Shown here piece by piece: positions 7,368-15,840 of a stretch of DNA of 17,239 nt. Position 1 is the first letter of the stretch. Every line of letters starts with the position of its first letter. Under the pieces are notes generated by a model that had not been told where the DNA came from, did not search any database, and saw only the letters and a program-made list of their open reading frames with translations. This stretch comes from Balneolaceae bacterium (lineage in GTDB: Bacteria; Bacteroidota; Rhodothermia; Balneolales; Balneolaceae). Location: NCBI GenBank assembly GCA_003555185.1, contig PWFZ01000352.1:1-17239 (forward strand), given 5' to 3'. Made by a program: the position numbers and the translations under genes.

Positions 7368-8426
7368 CTACTTGATAAACCCTTTTGCGACAAGCAACTC
7401 AGCATTCAGAATTGCACCACCCGCTGCGCCACGAACCGTATTATGAGCCATTGCTACAAACGTTAAGTCCAGTACGTTAGACGATCGAATTCGGCCAACA
7501 GCTGTGCGCATTCCCCGTTCGCTATCGGCATGAAGCCTTGGCTGCGGATATCGCTCATCATCATGATAAAATATCGGGAAGTCGGGAGCGGTGGGGAGGT
7601 CATATTTTGCAATCGGACTTTCCCAATTTTTCACTGCGCGGATGGCTTCCTCCGCCGAAGATGGTTTATTATGAAGACCCACGGTTACGGAAAGCAGGTG
7701 ACCGTTGATGGTTGGTACCCGGGTAGCCGTTGCCTGGATCGGAATTTCTGCATGGGTCAATTTTCCATCCTTCAGCGTGCCGAACACTTTCAGCGGTTCA
7801 GCATGAATTTTCGGTTCTTCACCACTGATTAACGGAACTACATTCCCGAGGATATCCAAACTTGGAACGCCGGGATATCCCGCTCCGGAAACAGCCTGCA
7901 TAGATGTTAAAATCACGCTTTTTATGCCGTATTGATCGTGAAGCGGTTTAAGTGACATAGTTAACGGCACAGCTACGCAATTAGGATTCGTAACAATCCA
8001 TCCGCTGCCATCATCAGTAAACGATTGCTGGTGAATCAGTTCTGTATGGCCGGGGTTGACCTCCGGTACAAGAAGTGGCACGGTTGGATCTGTCCTGAAA
8101 TTTCGTGCATTACTGATTACAGGAATTCCTGCTTTGGCAAAATCCAGTTCAATGTCTCCGGCTACGGAAGCATCCATTCCGGAAAATACAAAGTCGACTC
8201 CGGCAAACGCTTTTGGAGTGCAATCTTTAACCACTATCTGTTGTACTGATTCCGGCATTTCGGTTGATTCGATCCAGTTCGCTGCTTCTACATATGGTTT
8301 TCCCGCTGAGCGCGAAGAAGCCCCTAATGAGTGAATGGTAAACCATGGATGATCCTGTAAAAGGCGGATAAATTTTTGTCCTACAGCACCGGTTGCGCCA
8401 AGGACTCCTACGTTAAAATTTGGCAT
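7368..8426 (-). CDS. asd: Aspartate-semialdehyde dehydrogenase, archaeal/fungal-type
   Basis: This 352-residue cytosolic enzyme reduces L-4-aspartyl phosphate to L-aspartate 4-semialdehyde with NADPH, the branch step to lysine/diaminopimelate, threonine and methionine. The Rossmann motif GATGAVG is at residues 10-16. The catalytic cysteine is C150 in TNPNCVAVPL. The substrate-binding arginine and catalytic histidine are expected at R236 and H243 in ATRVPTINGHLLSVTV. The NPNC context, the length and the conserved C-terminal HNTVRGAAGGAILNAELL fit the archaeal/fungal-type subgroup (TIGR00978-like) better than the shorter, classical E. coli-type layout. The start is ATG 8426 directly before NVGVLGATG. 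It is divergent from glyQS with a 192-bp gap and appears to stand alone, with no lysC or dap gene beside it. Confidence 0.93.
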   Translation of the reverse strand: MPNFNVGVLGATGAVGQKFIRLLQDHPWFTIHSLGASSRSAGKPYVEAANWIESTEMPESVQQIVVKDCTPKAFAGVDFVFSGMDASVAGDIELDFAKAGIPVISNARNFRTDPTVPLLVPEVNPGHTELIHQQSFTDDGSGWIVTNPNCVAVPLTMSLKPLHDQYGIKSVILTSMQAVSGAGYPGVPSLDILGNVVPLISGEEPKIHAEPLKVFGTLKDGKLTHAEIPIQATATRVPTINGHLLSVTVGLHNKPSSAEEAIRAVKNWESPIAKYDLPTAPDFPIFYHDDERYPQPRLHADSERGMRTAVGRIRSSNVLDLTFVAMAHNTVRGAAGGAILNAELLVAKGFIK

Positions 8427-8552
8427 TGGAAATAAAGATTAGTCGTTCAAATAATTTCTTCCTCAAAAACTTTCTCAACTCCAGAAAAGTTTCGAGGGGC
8501 TGAAAATAACAAATCATTCCGACAAACGATTCATCCAAGGATAGATTTTTCA

Positions 8553-8560
8553 TATCTTTG
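8553..8560 (+). promoter_or_regulatory. Probable Bacteroidota-type -7 promoter element for glyQS
   Basis: TATCTTTG matches the TAnnTTTG -7 consensus of Bacteroidota housekeeping promoters exactly and lies 58 nt upstream of the glyQS ATG in the asd-glyQS divergent gap. I do not see a convincing TTG -33 element at the usual distance, so the assignment rests on the -7 match and position. Confidence 0.45.
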
Positions 8561-8618
8561 TCACCTTAATCAAGAAAAGTTTATTTCATCATTTTCAATA
8601 ACGACTAACAAAGAATAC

Positions 8619-10076
8619 ATGTCAGCCAAAAATTTAGATAGCCTCGATAAAATCGTTTCACTCTCAAAAGCCCGTGGATATATCTTTCAATCCTCTGAAA
8701 TTTATGGTGGATTGGCAGCCGTATACGATTATGGACCACTCGGTGTAGAGCTGAAGCGAAATATTCGTGACCTTTGGTGGAAGTCGATGACACAGGTACA
8801 CGATAATATTGTTGGGGTTGATGCGGCCATATTTATGCATCCTAAAGTGTGGGAGGCCAGCGGCCATGTGGATGGTTTTAACGATCCGATGATTGATGAT
8901 AAGCAGTCAAAAAAGCGATATCGCGCGGATATGCTGATTGAGCAGCATATTCTTAAGCTCCGCCAAAAAGGTAAAGTGGAGAAGGCAGATGAGCTTCAGG
9001 AAAAGCTCGATACCACCGGAACCCGCGAAGGTTTGTGTGAAGATCTTTATGCCATCATTATGGAAGAGGAAATTAATGCACCGGAATCCGGGGCGTTTGA
9101 CTGGACCGAAGTACGGCAATTTAATTTGATGTTTAAAACCCATTACGGAGCCACATCAACCAAAGATGAAGACGCTATTTATTTGCGGCCGGAAACAGCA
9201 CAGGGAATTTTTGTGAACTATAAAAACGTGATGGATACCGCCCGTGTGCAGGTACCGTTTGGCATTGCACAGATTGGGAAAGCATTTAGAAACGAAGTTG
9301 TTGCTCGTCAGTTTATTTTTAGAATGCGGGAATTTGAGCAGATGGAGATGCAATATTTTGTAAAGCCGGGCGAGGATGAAGGCGAGTACAATGCATGGCA
9401 CGAAAAACGATTGGCATGGCACAAAGAAATTGGAATTCGGGATGAAAATATCCGGTCTGTAGATCACCCTGATGATAAACTTGCCCATTACGCCCGCGCC
9501 GCAGCGGATATTCAATATCACTACCCGTTTGGATGGCAGGAAGTGGAAGGTATTCACAATCGCACTGATTTTGACCTGAGCCGGCACCAGGAGTATTCCG
9601 GTAAAAAGATGGAGTACTACGATCAAAAAGAGCAGGAGCGATACATACCTTATGTAATCGAAACCTCTATTGGCCTCGACAGAAAAACATTGATGGTGCT
9701 GTGCGATGCTTATCGCGAGGAAGAAGTGGATGGCGATACACGAACGGTGCTAAAACTTCATCCGAAGCTTGCGCCCACTAAAGTTGGTATTTTCCCGCTG
9801 ATGAAGAAGCCTGAACTGCAGGAACTGGCCCGCAAAATTGAAGAGGATCTGAAGCAGGATTATACCGTTCGGTATGATGAAGCCGGATCCATTGGGAAAC
9901 GCTATCGCCGACAAGACGAAGCCGGAACTCCGTTCTGTGTTACTGTAGATTTTGAGGCTCTTGATGACAACACCGTGACCATCCGCTACCGTGATGATAT
10001 GGAGCAGGAGAGGGTACCTGTGGATAAACTGAGTTCCGTAATTCATGAGAAAATGCGAGGCTGGAAACCTGAGTAG
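8619..10076 (+). CDS. glyQS: Glycine--tRNA ligase, single-chain dimeric (alpha2) type
   Basis: This 485-residue class II aminoacyl-tRNA synthetase attaches glycine to tRNA-Gly. It is the homodimeric type found in archaea, eukaryotes, Thermus, Mycoplasma and Bacteroidota, not the alpha2beta2 type with separate glyQ and glyS. The N-terminus carries the class-defining SRGYIFQSSEIYGG-like segment (from about 18) and YDYGPLGVELKRN (37-49). LRPETAQG is at 189-196. Motif 2 (FRNEVVARQFIFRMREFEQ) is at 223-241, the glycine-pocket region around GIHNRTDFDLSRHQEYSGK at 311-329, and motif 3 (SIGLDRKTLMVL) at 350-361. The anticodon-binding domain runs from about 385 to the end. Residues 110-150 form the expected insertion between motifs 1 and 2. 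ATG 8619 is chosen because it directly precedes the conserved N-terminus. It is convergent with the hydrolase gene downstream, 152 bp apart. Confidence 0.95.
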   Translation: MSAKNLDSLDKIVSLSKARGYIFQSSEIYGGLAAVYDYGPLGVELKRNIRDLWWKSMTQVHDNIVGVDAAIFMHPKVWEASGHVDGFNDPMIDDKQSKKRYRADMLIEQHILKLRQKGKVEKADELQEKLDTTGTREGLCEDLYAIIMEEEINAPESGAFDWTEVRQFNLMFKTHYGATSTKDEDAIYLRPETAQGIFVNYKNVMDTARVQVPFGIAQIGKAFRNEVVARQFIFRMREFEQMEMQYFVKPGEDEGEYNAWHEKRLAWHKEIGIRDENIRSVDHPDDKLAHYARAAADIQYHYPFGWQEVEGIHNRTDFDLSRHQEYSGKKMEYYDQKEQERYIPYVIETSIGLDRKTLMVLCDAYREEEVDGDTRTVLKLHPKLAPTKVGIFPLMKKPELQELARKIEEDLKQDYTVRYDEAGSIGKRYRRQDEAGTPFCVTVDFEALDDNTVTIRYRDDMEQERVPVDKLSSVIHEKMRGWKPE

Positions 10077-10163
10077 AAGCTGTATCCTGCCCGGTTAAAT
10101 AACCTGCCATCGCGAGGAATATCATATAAATTTTAGTGGTTTGCGGGACACCCCTCAGGTAAT

Positions 10164-10204
10164 GCCGGGAACTTCCGGCTTTACCGTCTCCCCTCAAGGG
10201 GAGA
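10164..10204. repeat. Two GC-rich hairpins in the convergent glyQS-hydrolase gap
   Basis: GCCGG/CCGGC (10164-10168 with 10175-10179) forms a short stem. TCTCCCCT/AGGGGAGA (10187-10194 with 10197-10204) is a perfect 8-bp inverted repeat with a 2-nt centre, followed by TAGGGGATCGGGG. The CCCCTC...GAGGGG-type ends and the trailing TAGGGG resemble the elements at 7005 and 16734, though the core CTTTTGAT is missing, so the relation is uncertain. Neither hairpin has a T-tract, so they are weak candidates for an intrinsic terminator. Confidence 0.4.
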
Positions 10205-10228
10205 TAGGGGATCGGGGTCCGCGATGAC

Positions 10229-11596
10229 TTATTTCTGATTCAAAAATCTGAATAACTCCTCAGCAAACCCATCGATAAATTGCTTATCGAGCATAGGATA
10301 CTCTCCCGTCATTCCTGTTTCTGCTTTTTGAAAAAGGTGATTGGCGTTGGGTATGATGATCGTGGAAATTCTTGATTCGTCAGGAAGTTCATTTGAATTG
10401 GGCTCCGCCAAAACCTGACTATCCTTTTCGCCAAAAATGGCTAAAACCGGGGCGTCGGTCTTTTCAAGTTTAGTAAGTGGATTAGTTTCGATAAACGATT
10501 TAAACCATCGGCTTTTAGCTCCTTCAAGCTGTCGGTTAATCTGACTTTTAATAAACTGATCCATATCTCCGAGAGCTTCCTGCTGCCGCTCCGGAAGCTG
10601 GTTGATTTGTTCCCGAAGTCGGTTTTCAAGATCAGTTTCTATAGCTTCCCAATCACCGTTTGTTCTAACCACCTCATAAAGTGTCTCCTGGAATGCGAGA
10701 TTCTCTTCTACTATTTCATCCGGGATTCCCTCTGCTTTAGAAATTTCTCGAATCTGCTGGTTGATAATCCGGTCTCCGGGAAATGAAGGGGATGCCATTA
10801 AAATTAAACCGGCCAATTCTTGGTTTTGTGCAGCTATAGATGCAATTATTCCTCCCTGGCTATGGCCTAGCAAAATGAAGTCATCAAAAGAATAGGCTTC
10901 ATGTTCTCTGAAATAAGAGATGATCTCTTCAACATCTGACGCAAGCTCCTGAAGAGTAGCATCTACATTTCCGGTAGAGCCTCCAACGCCGGGATCATCA
11001 AACCGGAAACTGTAAAATCCGCCATCGGATAGAAGTACGGCGAGCTCCTTAAATACCTCAAACCCTGCAACCGGACTGTTTCGTGGATTTGCACCGCTTC
11101 CGCTAATCATTATGATTAATGAAGAATTTTCAGGTGAAGGAGGAGTCACTAAACTCCCCTGTATTTTGCGTTCTTCCAAGTCAATATCGATCACTTTTTG
11201 GTCCAGGCGTGAATCTGATGCGGCAACACCTCCATTTGAACGCTGCAGGGAAAAAGGAAATGACACATTAGATTGACTAAACGTACCATGAATGTTTTCA
11301 GGAGACAGGCTGCTCAGTGCGGCACTGAATACGGCGGCTCCGGTTCCTGTCTGGAATTCAAACTGAAGTGAATCGGATTGAATAAGAGTAACTTCAACGG
11401 GTAAATTGAAGGCGTTTTGCTGAGGAATATCGATGCTGCCATCAATCTCGTCGTAGGTGTTCATAAATGTGAGCTTAATGTCCAATTCCTGTCCATCTAA
11501 TGAAATGGCGCCTCTCCATTCCCCTTCAATTTCAGGGAGGTTTTGTGCGATAAGGGTTCCGGGAATTAATAGCATCAGTAGAAGAACACGTAGCAT
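10229..11596 (-). CDS. Secreted alpha/beta hydrolase with an N-terminal lipocalin/beta-barrel-like domain
   Basis: The protein of 455 residues starts at ATG 11596 with MLRVLLLMLLIPGTLIAQ, a clean signal peptide; the open frame extends 18 codons upstream but would run through the sodC terminator. After an N-terminal domain of about 110 residues (EGEWRGAISLDGQELDIKLTF, strand-rich, resembling the domain seen before many such hydrolases) comes an alpha/beta hydrolase from about residue 135. The catalytic triad is visible as S246 in GHSQGG, D392 in FGEKD and H420 in NANHLF. The oxyanion region ISGSGANPRNSP is at about 164-175, and a helical, Gln/Glu-rich cap domain lies at about 275-375. The substrate is unknown; an extracytoplasmic esterase or peptidase-like hydrolase is the family expectation. 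Its gene follows sodC on the same strand, but a terminator separates them. Confidence 0.85.
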   Translation of the reverse strand: MLRVLLLMLLIPGTLIAQNLPEIEGEWRGAISLDGQELDIKLTFMNTYDEIDGSIDIPQQNAFNLPVEVTLIQSDSLQFEFQTGTGAAVFSAALSSLSPENIHGTFSQSNVSFPFSLQRSNGGVAASDSRLDQKVIDIDLEERKIQGSLVTPPSPENSSLIIMISGSGANPRNSPVAGFEVFKELAVLLSDGGFYSFRFDDPGVGGSTGNVDATLQELASDVEEIISYFREHEAYSFDDFILLGHSQGGIIASIAAQNQELAGLILMASPSFPGDRIINQQIREISKAEGIPDEIVEENLAFQETLYEVVRTNGDWEAIETDLENRLREQINQLPERQQEALGDMDQFIKSQINRQLEGAKSRWFKSFIETNPLTKLEKTDAPVLAIFGEKDSQVLAEPNSNELPDESRISTIIIPNANHLFQKAETGMTGEYPMLDKQFIDGFAEELFRFLNQK

Positions 11597-11615
11597 AGAA
11601 TTTGAGAGATGTAGG

Positions 11616-11659
11616 TTAAAAAAAGAGAAGCCTGTCGCAGTAATATACATACAGGCTTC
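11616..11659 (-). terminator. Rho-independent terminator of sodC
   Basis: A perfect 9-bp stem (GAAGCCTGT at 11627-11635 and ACAGGCTTC at 11651-11659, 15-nt loop) is followed on the minus strand by TCTTTTTTTAA. It begins 30 bp after the sodC stop, and its U-tract ends only about 20 nt before the next minus-strand start codon at 11596. Confidence 0.85.
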
Positions 11660-11688
11660 GTTAGTTATTTCCCAATTTGCTGAAAGTA

Positions 11689-12240
11689 TTATTCCGTTTG
11701 AGCAACTCCTACTACACCACAGCCTAATCGTGGCCCGGCATCGCCGGTTGGCTGAGATTCAAGGTCATCCTCGTCGGCATGGATAACCAGCCCACGGCCC
11801 AAAATATTACCGGCACCCTCAAAAGATATAACAGTATCCAGGTAGTTCATTTCCGCAACTCCATCACCGTCGGCTTCAAGATTTCCCATGTCTCCAACAT
11901 GTCGCTCGTCAGCATCAGGTCCTGCATGGGGCTCATCGTGCGGGTCAAAATGTCCGCCGGCGGATGTAGCATCAGGTGCTGTGCAATCACCGAATTCGTG
12001 GATGTGAAATCCATGTCGGCTATTTGGGTCTAATCCATGTACCTCTGCCACCACACGTACTCCGTCATCTTCTTTCAGGAATCGTATCACACCGTTTACT
12101 TCGTTGCCTTCAGTTGGATGAACCACAACGACGTATTCATTATGGGTTACAGAATTGCTGGTATCATTATGCGATTCATTTTCATAATCTGCGCATCCTA
12201 TCAATAGGAATAATGTCAATGTAGTTAGTATAGTTTTCAT
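11689..12240 (-). CDS. sodC: Copper/zinc superoxide dismutase, lipoprotein
   Basis: This 183-residue exported enzyme dismutates superoxide to oxygen and hydrogen peroxide. The N-terminus MKTILTTLTLFLLIGC has a lipobox (LIGC, lipidated C16), followed by an acidic, Asn/Ser-rich linker to about residue 34. All metal ligands are present. Copper is held by H79 and H81 (HGFHIHEFGDC), the bridging H97 (AGGHFDPH) and H154 (LVIHADEDD). Zinc is held by H97, H105, H114 and D117 (RHVGDMGNL). The disulfide pair C86 and C174 and the active-site arginine R171 (PRLGCGVVG) are also in place. It should be active and anchored in the periplasm or outer membrane. It lies 68 bp after another minus-strand hydrolase gene, with an operator-like palindrome in the gap and a strong terminator behind it. 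It may be read from its own promoter, from the upstream gene, or both. Confidence 0.95.
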   Translation of the reverse strand: MKTILTTLTLFLLIGCADYENESHNDTSNSVTHNEYVVVVHPTEGNEVNGVIRFLKEDDGVRVVAEVHGLDPNSRHGFHIHEFGDCTAPDATSAGGHFDPHDEPHAGPDADERHVGDMGNLEADGDGVAEMNYLDTVISFEGAGNILGRGLVIHADEDDLESQPTGDAGPRLGCGVVGVAQTE

Positions 12241-12278
12241 AAGTCACTTTTTGATTTTTGTATTTACTGTTAATAATC

Positions 12279-12293
12279 TACGATCACATCGTA
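12279..12293. promoter_or_regulatory. Operator-like palindrome upstream of sodC
   Basis: TACGATCACATCGTA is a perfect 6-bp inverted repeat with a 3-nt spacer. It sits 39-53 nt upstream of the sodC start and 16 bp beyond the stop codon of the preceding gene, inside the 68-bp gap. It has no T-tract, so a terminator is unlikely. Size and location suit a dimeric repressor or activator, but I do not recognise the site and have no candidate regulator in the window. Confidence 0.35.
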
Positions 12294-12308
12294 ATCTTCT
12301 CTTTGATA

Positions 12309-13067
12309 CTACAGATAAATATCACTCCACTGCGCAATTAACTTTCCTGCGTATTTACTGTACTTCTCTTTCGTAAGGAGATGATCTGCTTCGTGAAGTG
12401 AAATAAAACTTTTAGGGTGTTTTGCTTTTTGATATAGTCTGGCCGCATTATCGATGCCAACGGTATTATCCGTAGGGGCGTGCATGATAAGCAATGCTTT
12501 TTCCAGATTTTTAATTTTATCCTCCATCGCGGTTGCCTGTAAATCATCCAAAAATTGTTTTTTAATTTTGAACGGCCTCCCTGCCAGTTCTACAGTTGCT
12601 TCACCGGTCTCTTCAATTTCATCAAGATGCATCGAAAAATTCTCTTTAACGTGTTTAGGGTCGGCCGGTGCGCCTATTGTGGCAACGGCTTTTACCGCTG
12701 ATAGTTGTGATGCCGCATGAATAACCGCAGCACCGCCAAGAGAGTGTCCAATCAAGAGTGATGGGGCATTCAGCTCGCCTTCCATATAGTTTGCAGCCGC
12801 AATGAGGTCGTCTACATTTGATGAAAAATTGGTATTGGCAAACTCACCATCGCTTTCTCCGAGGCCCGTGAAATCGAACCGTAGCGTAGTAATTCCCATT
12901 TTCGCCAGCGAGGATGTGATATGACCAACCACTTTTAAGTTTTTTGAACAGGTAAAACAGTGGGCAAAAAGTGCGTAGGCACGGACAGAATCCTGTTCGG
13001 AATGATCAATTCGCCCCGAAAGTTTATCTCCTAATGCGCCTGTAAATTGTATCGATGTTGTATTCAT
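12309..13067 (-). CDS. Alpha/beta hydrolase of the class usually fused to OsmC, here stand-alone
   Basis: The 252-residue cytosolic protein has no signal peptide. It carries the characteristic N-terminal YALFAHCFTCSKNL segment (31-44), LRFDFTGLGESDGEF (62-76), and the nucleophile elbow LLIGHSLGGAA with S109. The acid is expected at D200 (HAPTDNTVG) and the base at H229 (HEADHLL). VATIGAPADPKHV (128-140) and the GRPFKIKKQFLDDL segment (163-176) are also typical. This sequence type is known as the first half of bifunctional alpha/beta hydrolase/OsmC proteins. Here the protein ends in the hydrolase domain (WSDIYL) with no OsmC domain attached and none nearby. Its substrate is not established; a link to organic peroxide or thiol chemistry is inference from the OsmC partnership. 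It lies directly upstream of sodC on the same strand, which fits an oxidative-stress context. Confidence 0.85.
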   Translation of the reverse strand: MNTTSIQFTGALGDKLSGRIDHSEQDSVRAYALFAHCFTCSKNLKVVGHITSSLAKMGITTLRFDFTGLGESDGEFANTNFSSNVDDLIAAANYMEGELNAPSLLIGHSLGGAAVIHAASQLSAVKAVATIGAPADPKHVKENFSMHLDEIEETGEATVELAGRPFKIKKQFLDDLQATAMEDKIKNLEKALLIMHAPTDNTVGIDNAARLYQKAKHPKSFISLHEADHLLTKEKYSKYAGKLIAQWSDIYL

Positions 13068-13277
13068 AACTTAACAATAAATATATGGATGGTGTATCGG
13101 GATAATAATGTTCAGGGCAAATTGGTTCCGAAATACTTCTATTATTTCTCTGCATTTATGCAAAGCTGCCTTTGATTAATAAACAAAAAAGCAATAGAAG
13201 GTTTTTAGTTTCGTAGTCGTTTATTCATGCATTATCATCATTTTACAATATTCTACTCTTTTTACTTGAATCAGAGT

Positions 13278-13307
13278 TTGCTAAAGCTGACTTTATAATG
13301 CTATAAT
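13278..13307 (+). promoter_or_regulatory. Possible sigma-70-like promoter for the metalloprotease gene
   Basis: TTGCTA (13278-13283) and TATAAT (13302-13307) are spaced 18 bp apart, and a second TATAAT lies at 13294-13299. The predicted transcript would start only about 8-14 nt before the start codon at 13322, which is short. The surrounding 254-bp divergent gap (13068-13321) is AT-rich and otherwise shows no gene; it must also hold the promoter of the minus-strand hydrolase. Confidence 0.3.
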
Positions 13308-13321
13308 CTCAAATAATATGA

Positions 13322-15823
13322 ATGTGTATGTCCAAATCAATTACATTTTATAAGTTAATAACAGGCATGATAGTAGCTCTGCTGCTATCCGGCTGTGGAG
13401 TGTTCGGGTCTTCTACAGACAAGTCCGATGCTTCCTCTCCTGCAGACCGAAGAGCGATGGCTGAGGCCTCTAATGGTATGAAGCCGTTCAGTGAAGTAAT
13501 TAAAGAAAGCTTCGACAAAGATGACGGTTTATTCAACGTTTATTTTAATAAAGATGACGATGAATATTTTTATGAAATTCCTGATACGCTTCTCGGTCGG
13601 GAAATGCTGATGGTATCACGAATTGCAAAAACAGCGGATGGAATCGGTTATGGCGGAGAGCGTCTAAGTAACCAGGTACTTCGCTGGGAACGGCGCAATG
13701 ATGATATTCTTCTGCGGCGGGTATCTTTCGAAAATACAGCGAACGACACTTTACCAATTTATGAGGCGGTAAGAAATTCTAATTTCGAACCTATAATCAT
13801 GTCTTTCAGTATTGAAGCATTGAATGAGGATTCAACAGGTACAGTAATTGATGTTACAAATCTGTTTAAAACGGATGTTCCTGCACTAGGCCTTCAGCAA
13901 AATCGAAGAACTAGTTTTCAGGTGCGCAGATTGGATGGAAGCAGAACATTTATTGAGGGAATTAACAGTTTCCCGAGAAATGTGGAAGCACGGCACCTGG
14001 TTACTTACGAAGCCGGAAATCCACCCTCGAACTCATCAACGGGATCCATTTCATTGGAAGTGAACCACAGTATGATTTTGATGCCGGATGAAGTAATGCA
14101 GCCAAGAAAAATGGATCAACGGGTTGGTTTCTTTAGCGTGACCCAGCGCGATTACGGTCTTGATGTACACCGGACTGAGCAGGTTTCGAATGTTACCCGA
14201 TGGAACTTGGTACCTAAGGATAAAGAAGCCTATTTACGCGGTGAACTGGTTGAACCGGAAGAACCGATAATATTCTATATCGACCGGGCAACTCCGGAAA
14301 GATATCGGGAATGGTTAATTCAGGGTGTAGACGACTGGCAGGTAGCTTTCGAAGCGGCAGGTTTTAAAAATGCTATTATTGGAAAAATGGCTCCTACCAA
14401 AGAGGAAGATCCTGATTTTAGTCCTGAAGATATTCGCAATTCTATGATCCGTTACTTCGCTTCGCCGATCCCTAATGCTTATGGACCACATGTTCATGAT
14501 CCGCGTTCAGGGCAGATTGTAACATCAAGCATTGGCTGGTACCATAATGTGGCAAGTTTGCTTCGGAACTGGTATTTCATCCAGACTGCAGCGGCAAATG
14601 AAGAAGCCAGAAATGTAGATTTTGATGACGATGTAATGGGAGAACTCATCCGTTTTGTGTCTGCTCATGAAGTAGGGCACACACTGGGATTACCACATAA
14701 CTTTGGGTCAGCTCACGCTACTCCTGTGGATTCCCTGCGTTCACCAAGTTTTACCGATAATCACGGGCCTGCACCATCTATTATGGACTATGCACGATTT
14801 AATTATGTTGCACAACCCGGTGATGGCGTAACAAACTTTCTGCCTCGTGTTGGAGAGTACGATAAATGGTCTGTAAAGTGGGGGTATAGCTGGATGGGAC
14901 ACCTCTCTGAAGAGGAGCAGCGCGAAAAACTCAATGAGTGGATTAAAGAGCGGGCTGATGATCCACGGTATTTTTATGGATCACAGACAGCAAACCCAAT
15001 TGACCCAAGATCGCAACGGGAAGCTATTGGAGATGATCCGATTCGCGCCAGTGAATACGGACTTGCCAACCTTCAGGTTATTACCGATAATCTTATAGAG
15101 TGGATTGCAAAAGATGGGGACGATTTTTCGCACCTTGATGAACTATATGGTAATGTTGTAGGCCAGTGGGCCCGATATATGGGGCACGTAACCGCAATTG
15201 TTGGAGGAGTTTATGAAGATCATAAAACCTTCGATCAGGATGGTGTAGTGTATACTCCGGTTGAGCCTGATTACCAAAAACGTGCTATGGCCTTTCTGGA
15301 GCGCCACGCGTTTAGTGCACCAAGCTGGGTTTATAACGAAGAGATTCTTAACCGTGTAAATCAATCGGACTTTCTGGATTCATATCGTGGGCAACAGGTT
15401 AATGTGCTGAATGGCATTCTTGATCCACAACGAATTGCACGATTGATTGAATACGATTTCCGGTCAAACGATGTCTACTCACCATATGAATTTATGGATG
15501 ATGTCCGTACTGCTGTATGGCAGGAATTGAGTGGTAATTCTGCAATTAATGTGTATCGCAGAAGTCTCCAGCGGGCATATGTTGAACGAATGGAGTATTT
15601 GATGACGGAAGAGCTTCCTTCAATTTCAGCTCAGTGGAGAGATCGAATTGGCTGGACGCAGATAAATGTAAGTCAGTCTGACATTCGACCTATGGTACGT
15701 GAGCAGCTTGAAACATTGATGGCGGATGTGCAAAACACAAAAAATCGTGTTTCTGACCGTGCAACCCGTGCTCATTTAAATGACATCGAACGAAGAATTG
15801 ATAACGTGTTAAATCCGAGCTAA
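13322..15823 (+). CDS. Lipoprotein zinc-dependent metalloprotease (DUF5117/DUF4953 metzincin family)
   Basis: The protein has 833 residues from ATG 13322; ATG 13328 (two codons later, MSKSITFYK) is equally plausible. The signal ends in a lipobox, LLLSGC, with lipidated C25, followed by a Ser/Asp-rich linker. The N-terminal half (about 50-430) corresponds to the DUF5117-like region. The catalytic site is HEVGHTLGLPH, a full metzincin HExxHxxGxxH motif with zinc ligands H449, H453 and H459 and general base E450. SIMDYARF supplies the downstream Met-turn at M488. The C-terminal half (about 500-833) is alpha-helical and matches the usual extent of DUF4953-type proteins, so the protein looks complete. 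It is presumably an envelope-anchored peptidase; the substrate is unknown. It stands alone between a divergent hydrolase gene and a convergent fasciclin gene. Confidence 0.9.
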   Translation: MCMSKSITFYKLITGMIVALLLSGCGVFGSSTDKSDASSPADRRAMAEASNGMKPFSEVIKESFDKDDGLFNVYFNKDDDEYFYEIPDTLLGREMLMVSRIAKTADGIGYGGERLSNQVLRWERRNDDILLRRVSFENTANDTLPIYEAVRNSNFEPIIMSFSIEALNEDSTGTVIDVTNLFKTDVPALGLQQNRRTSFQVRRLDGSRTFIEGINSFPRNVEARHLVTYEAGNPPSNSSTGSISLEVNHSMILMPDEVMQPRKMDQRVGFFSVTQRDYGLDVHRTEQVSNVTRWNLVPKDKEAYLRGELVEPEEPIIFYIDRATPERYREWLIQGVDDWQVAFEAAGFKNAIIGKMAPTKEEDPDFSPEDIRNSMIRYFASPIPNAYGPHVHDPRSGQIVTSSIGWYHNVASLLRNWYFIQTAAANEEARNVDFDDDVMGELIRFVSAHEVGHTLGLPHNFGSAHATPVDSLRSPSFTDNHGPAPSIMDYARFNYVAQPGDGVTNFLPRVGEYDKWSVKWGYSWMGHLSEEEQREKLNEWIKERADDPRYFYGSQTANPIDPRSQREAIGDDPIRASEYGLANLQVITDNLIEWIAKDGDDFSHLDELYGNVVGQWARYMGHVTAIVGGVYEDHKTFDQDGVVYTPVEPDYQKRAMAFLERHAFSAPSWVYNEEILNRVNQSDFLDSYRGQQVNVLNGILDPQRIARLIEYDFRSNDVYSPYEFMDDVRTAVWQELSGNSAINVYRRSLQRAYVERMEYLMTEELPSISAQWRDRIGWTQINVSQSDIRPMVREQLETLMADVQNTKNRVSDRATRAHLNDIERRIDNVLNPS

Positions 15824-15840
15824 GCGAGGATGATCACGTA

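Noticed and set aside
9156..9626. Minus-strand open frame of 156 codons inside glyQS
   Set aside because: It is fully antisense to the catalytic core of glyQS, including motif 2, and the translation looks random.
10077..10228. Small gene or intrinsic terminator in the glyQS-hydrolase gap
   Set aside because: The hairpins there lack a T-tract and no coding frame with recognisable content is seen.
11597..11650. Upstream start (ATG 11650) for the secreted hydrolase
   Set aside because: It would place 18 residues before a clean signal peptide and translate through the sodC terminator hairpin; ATG 11596 explains the signal peptide better.
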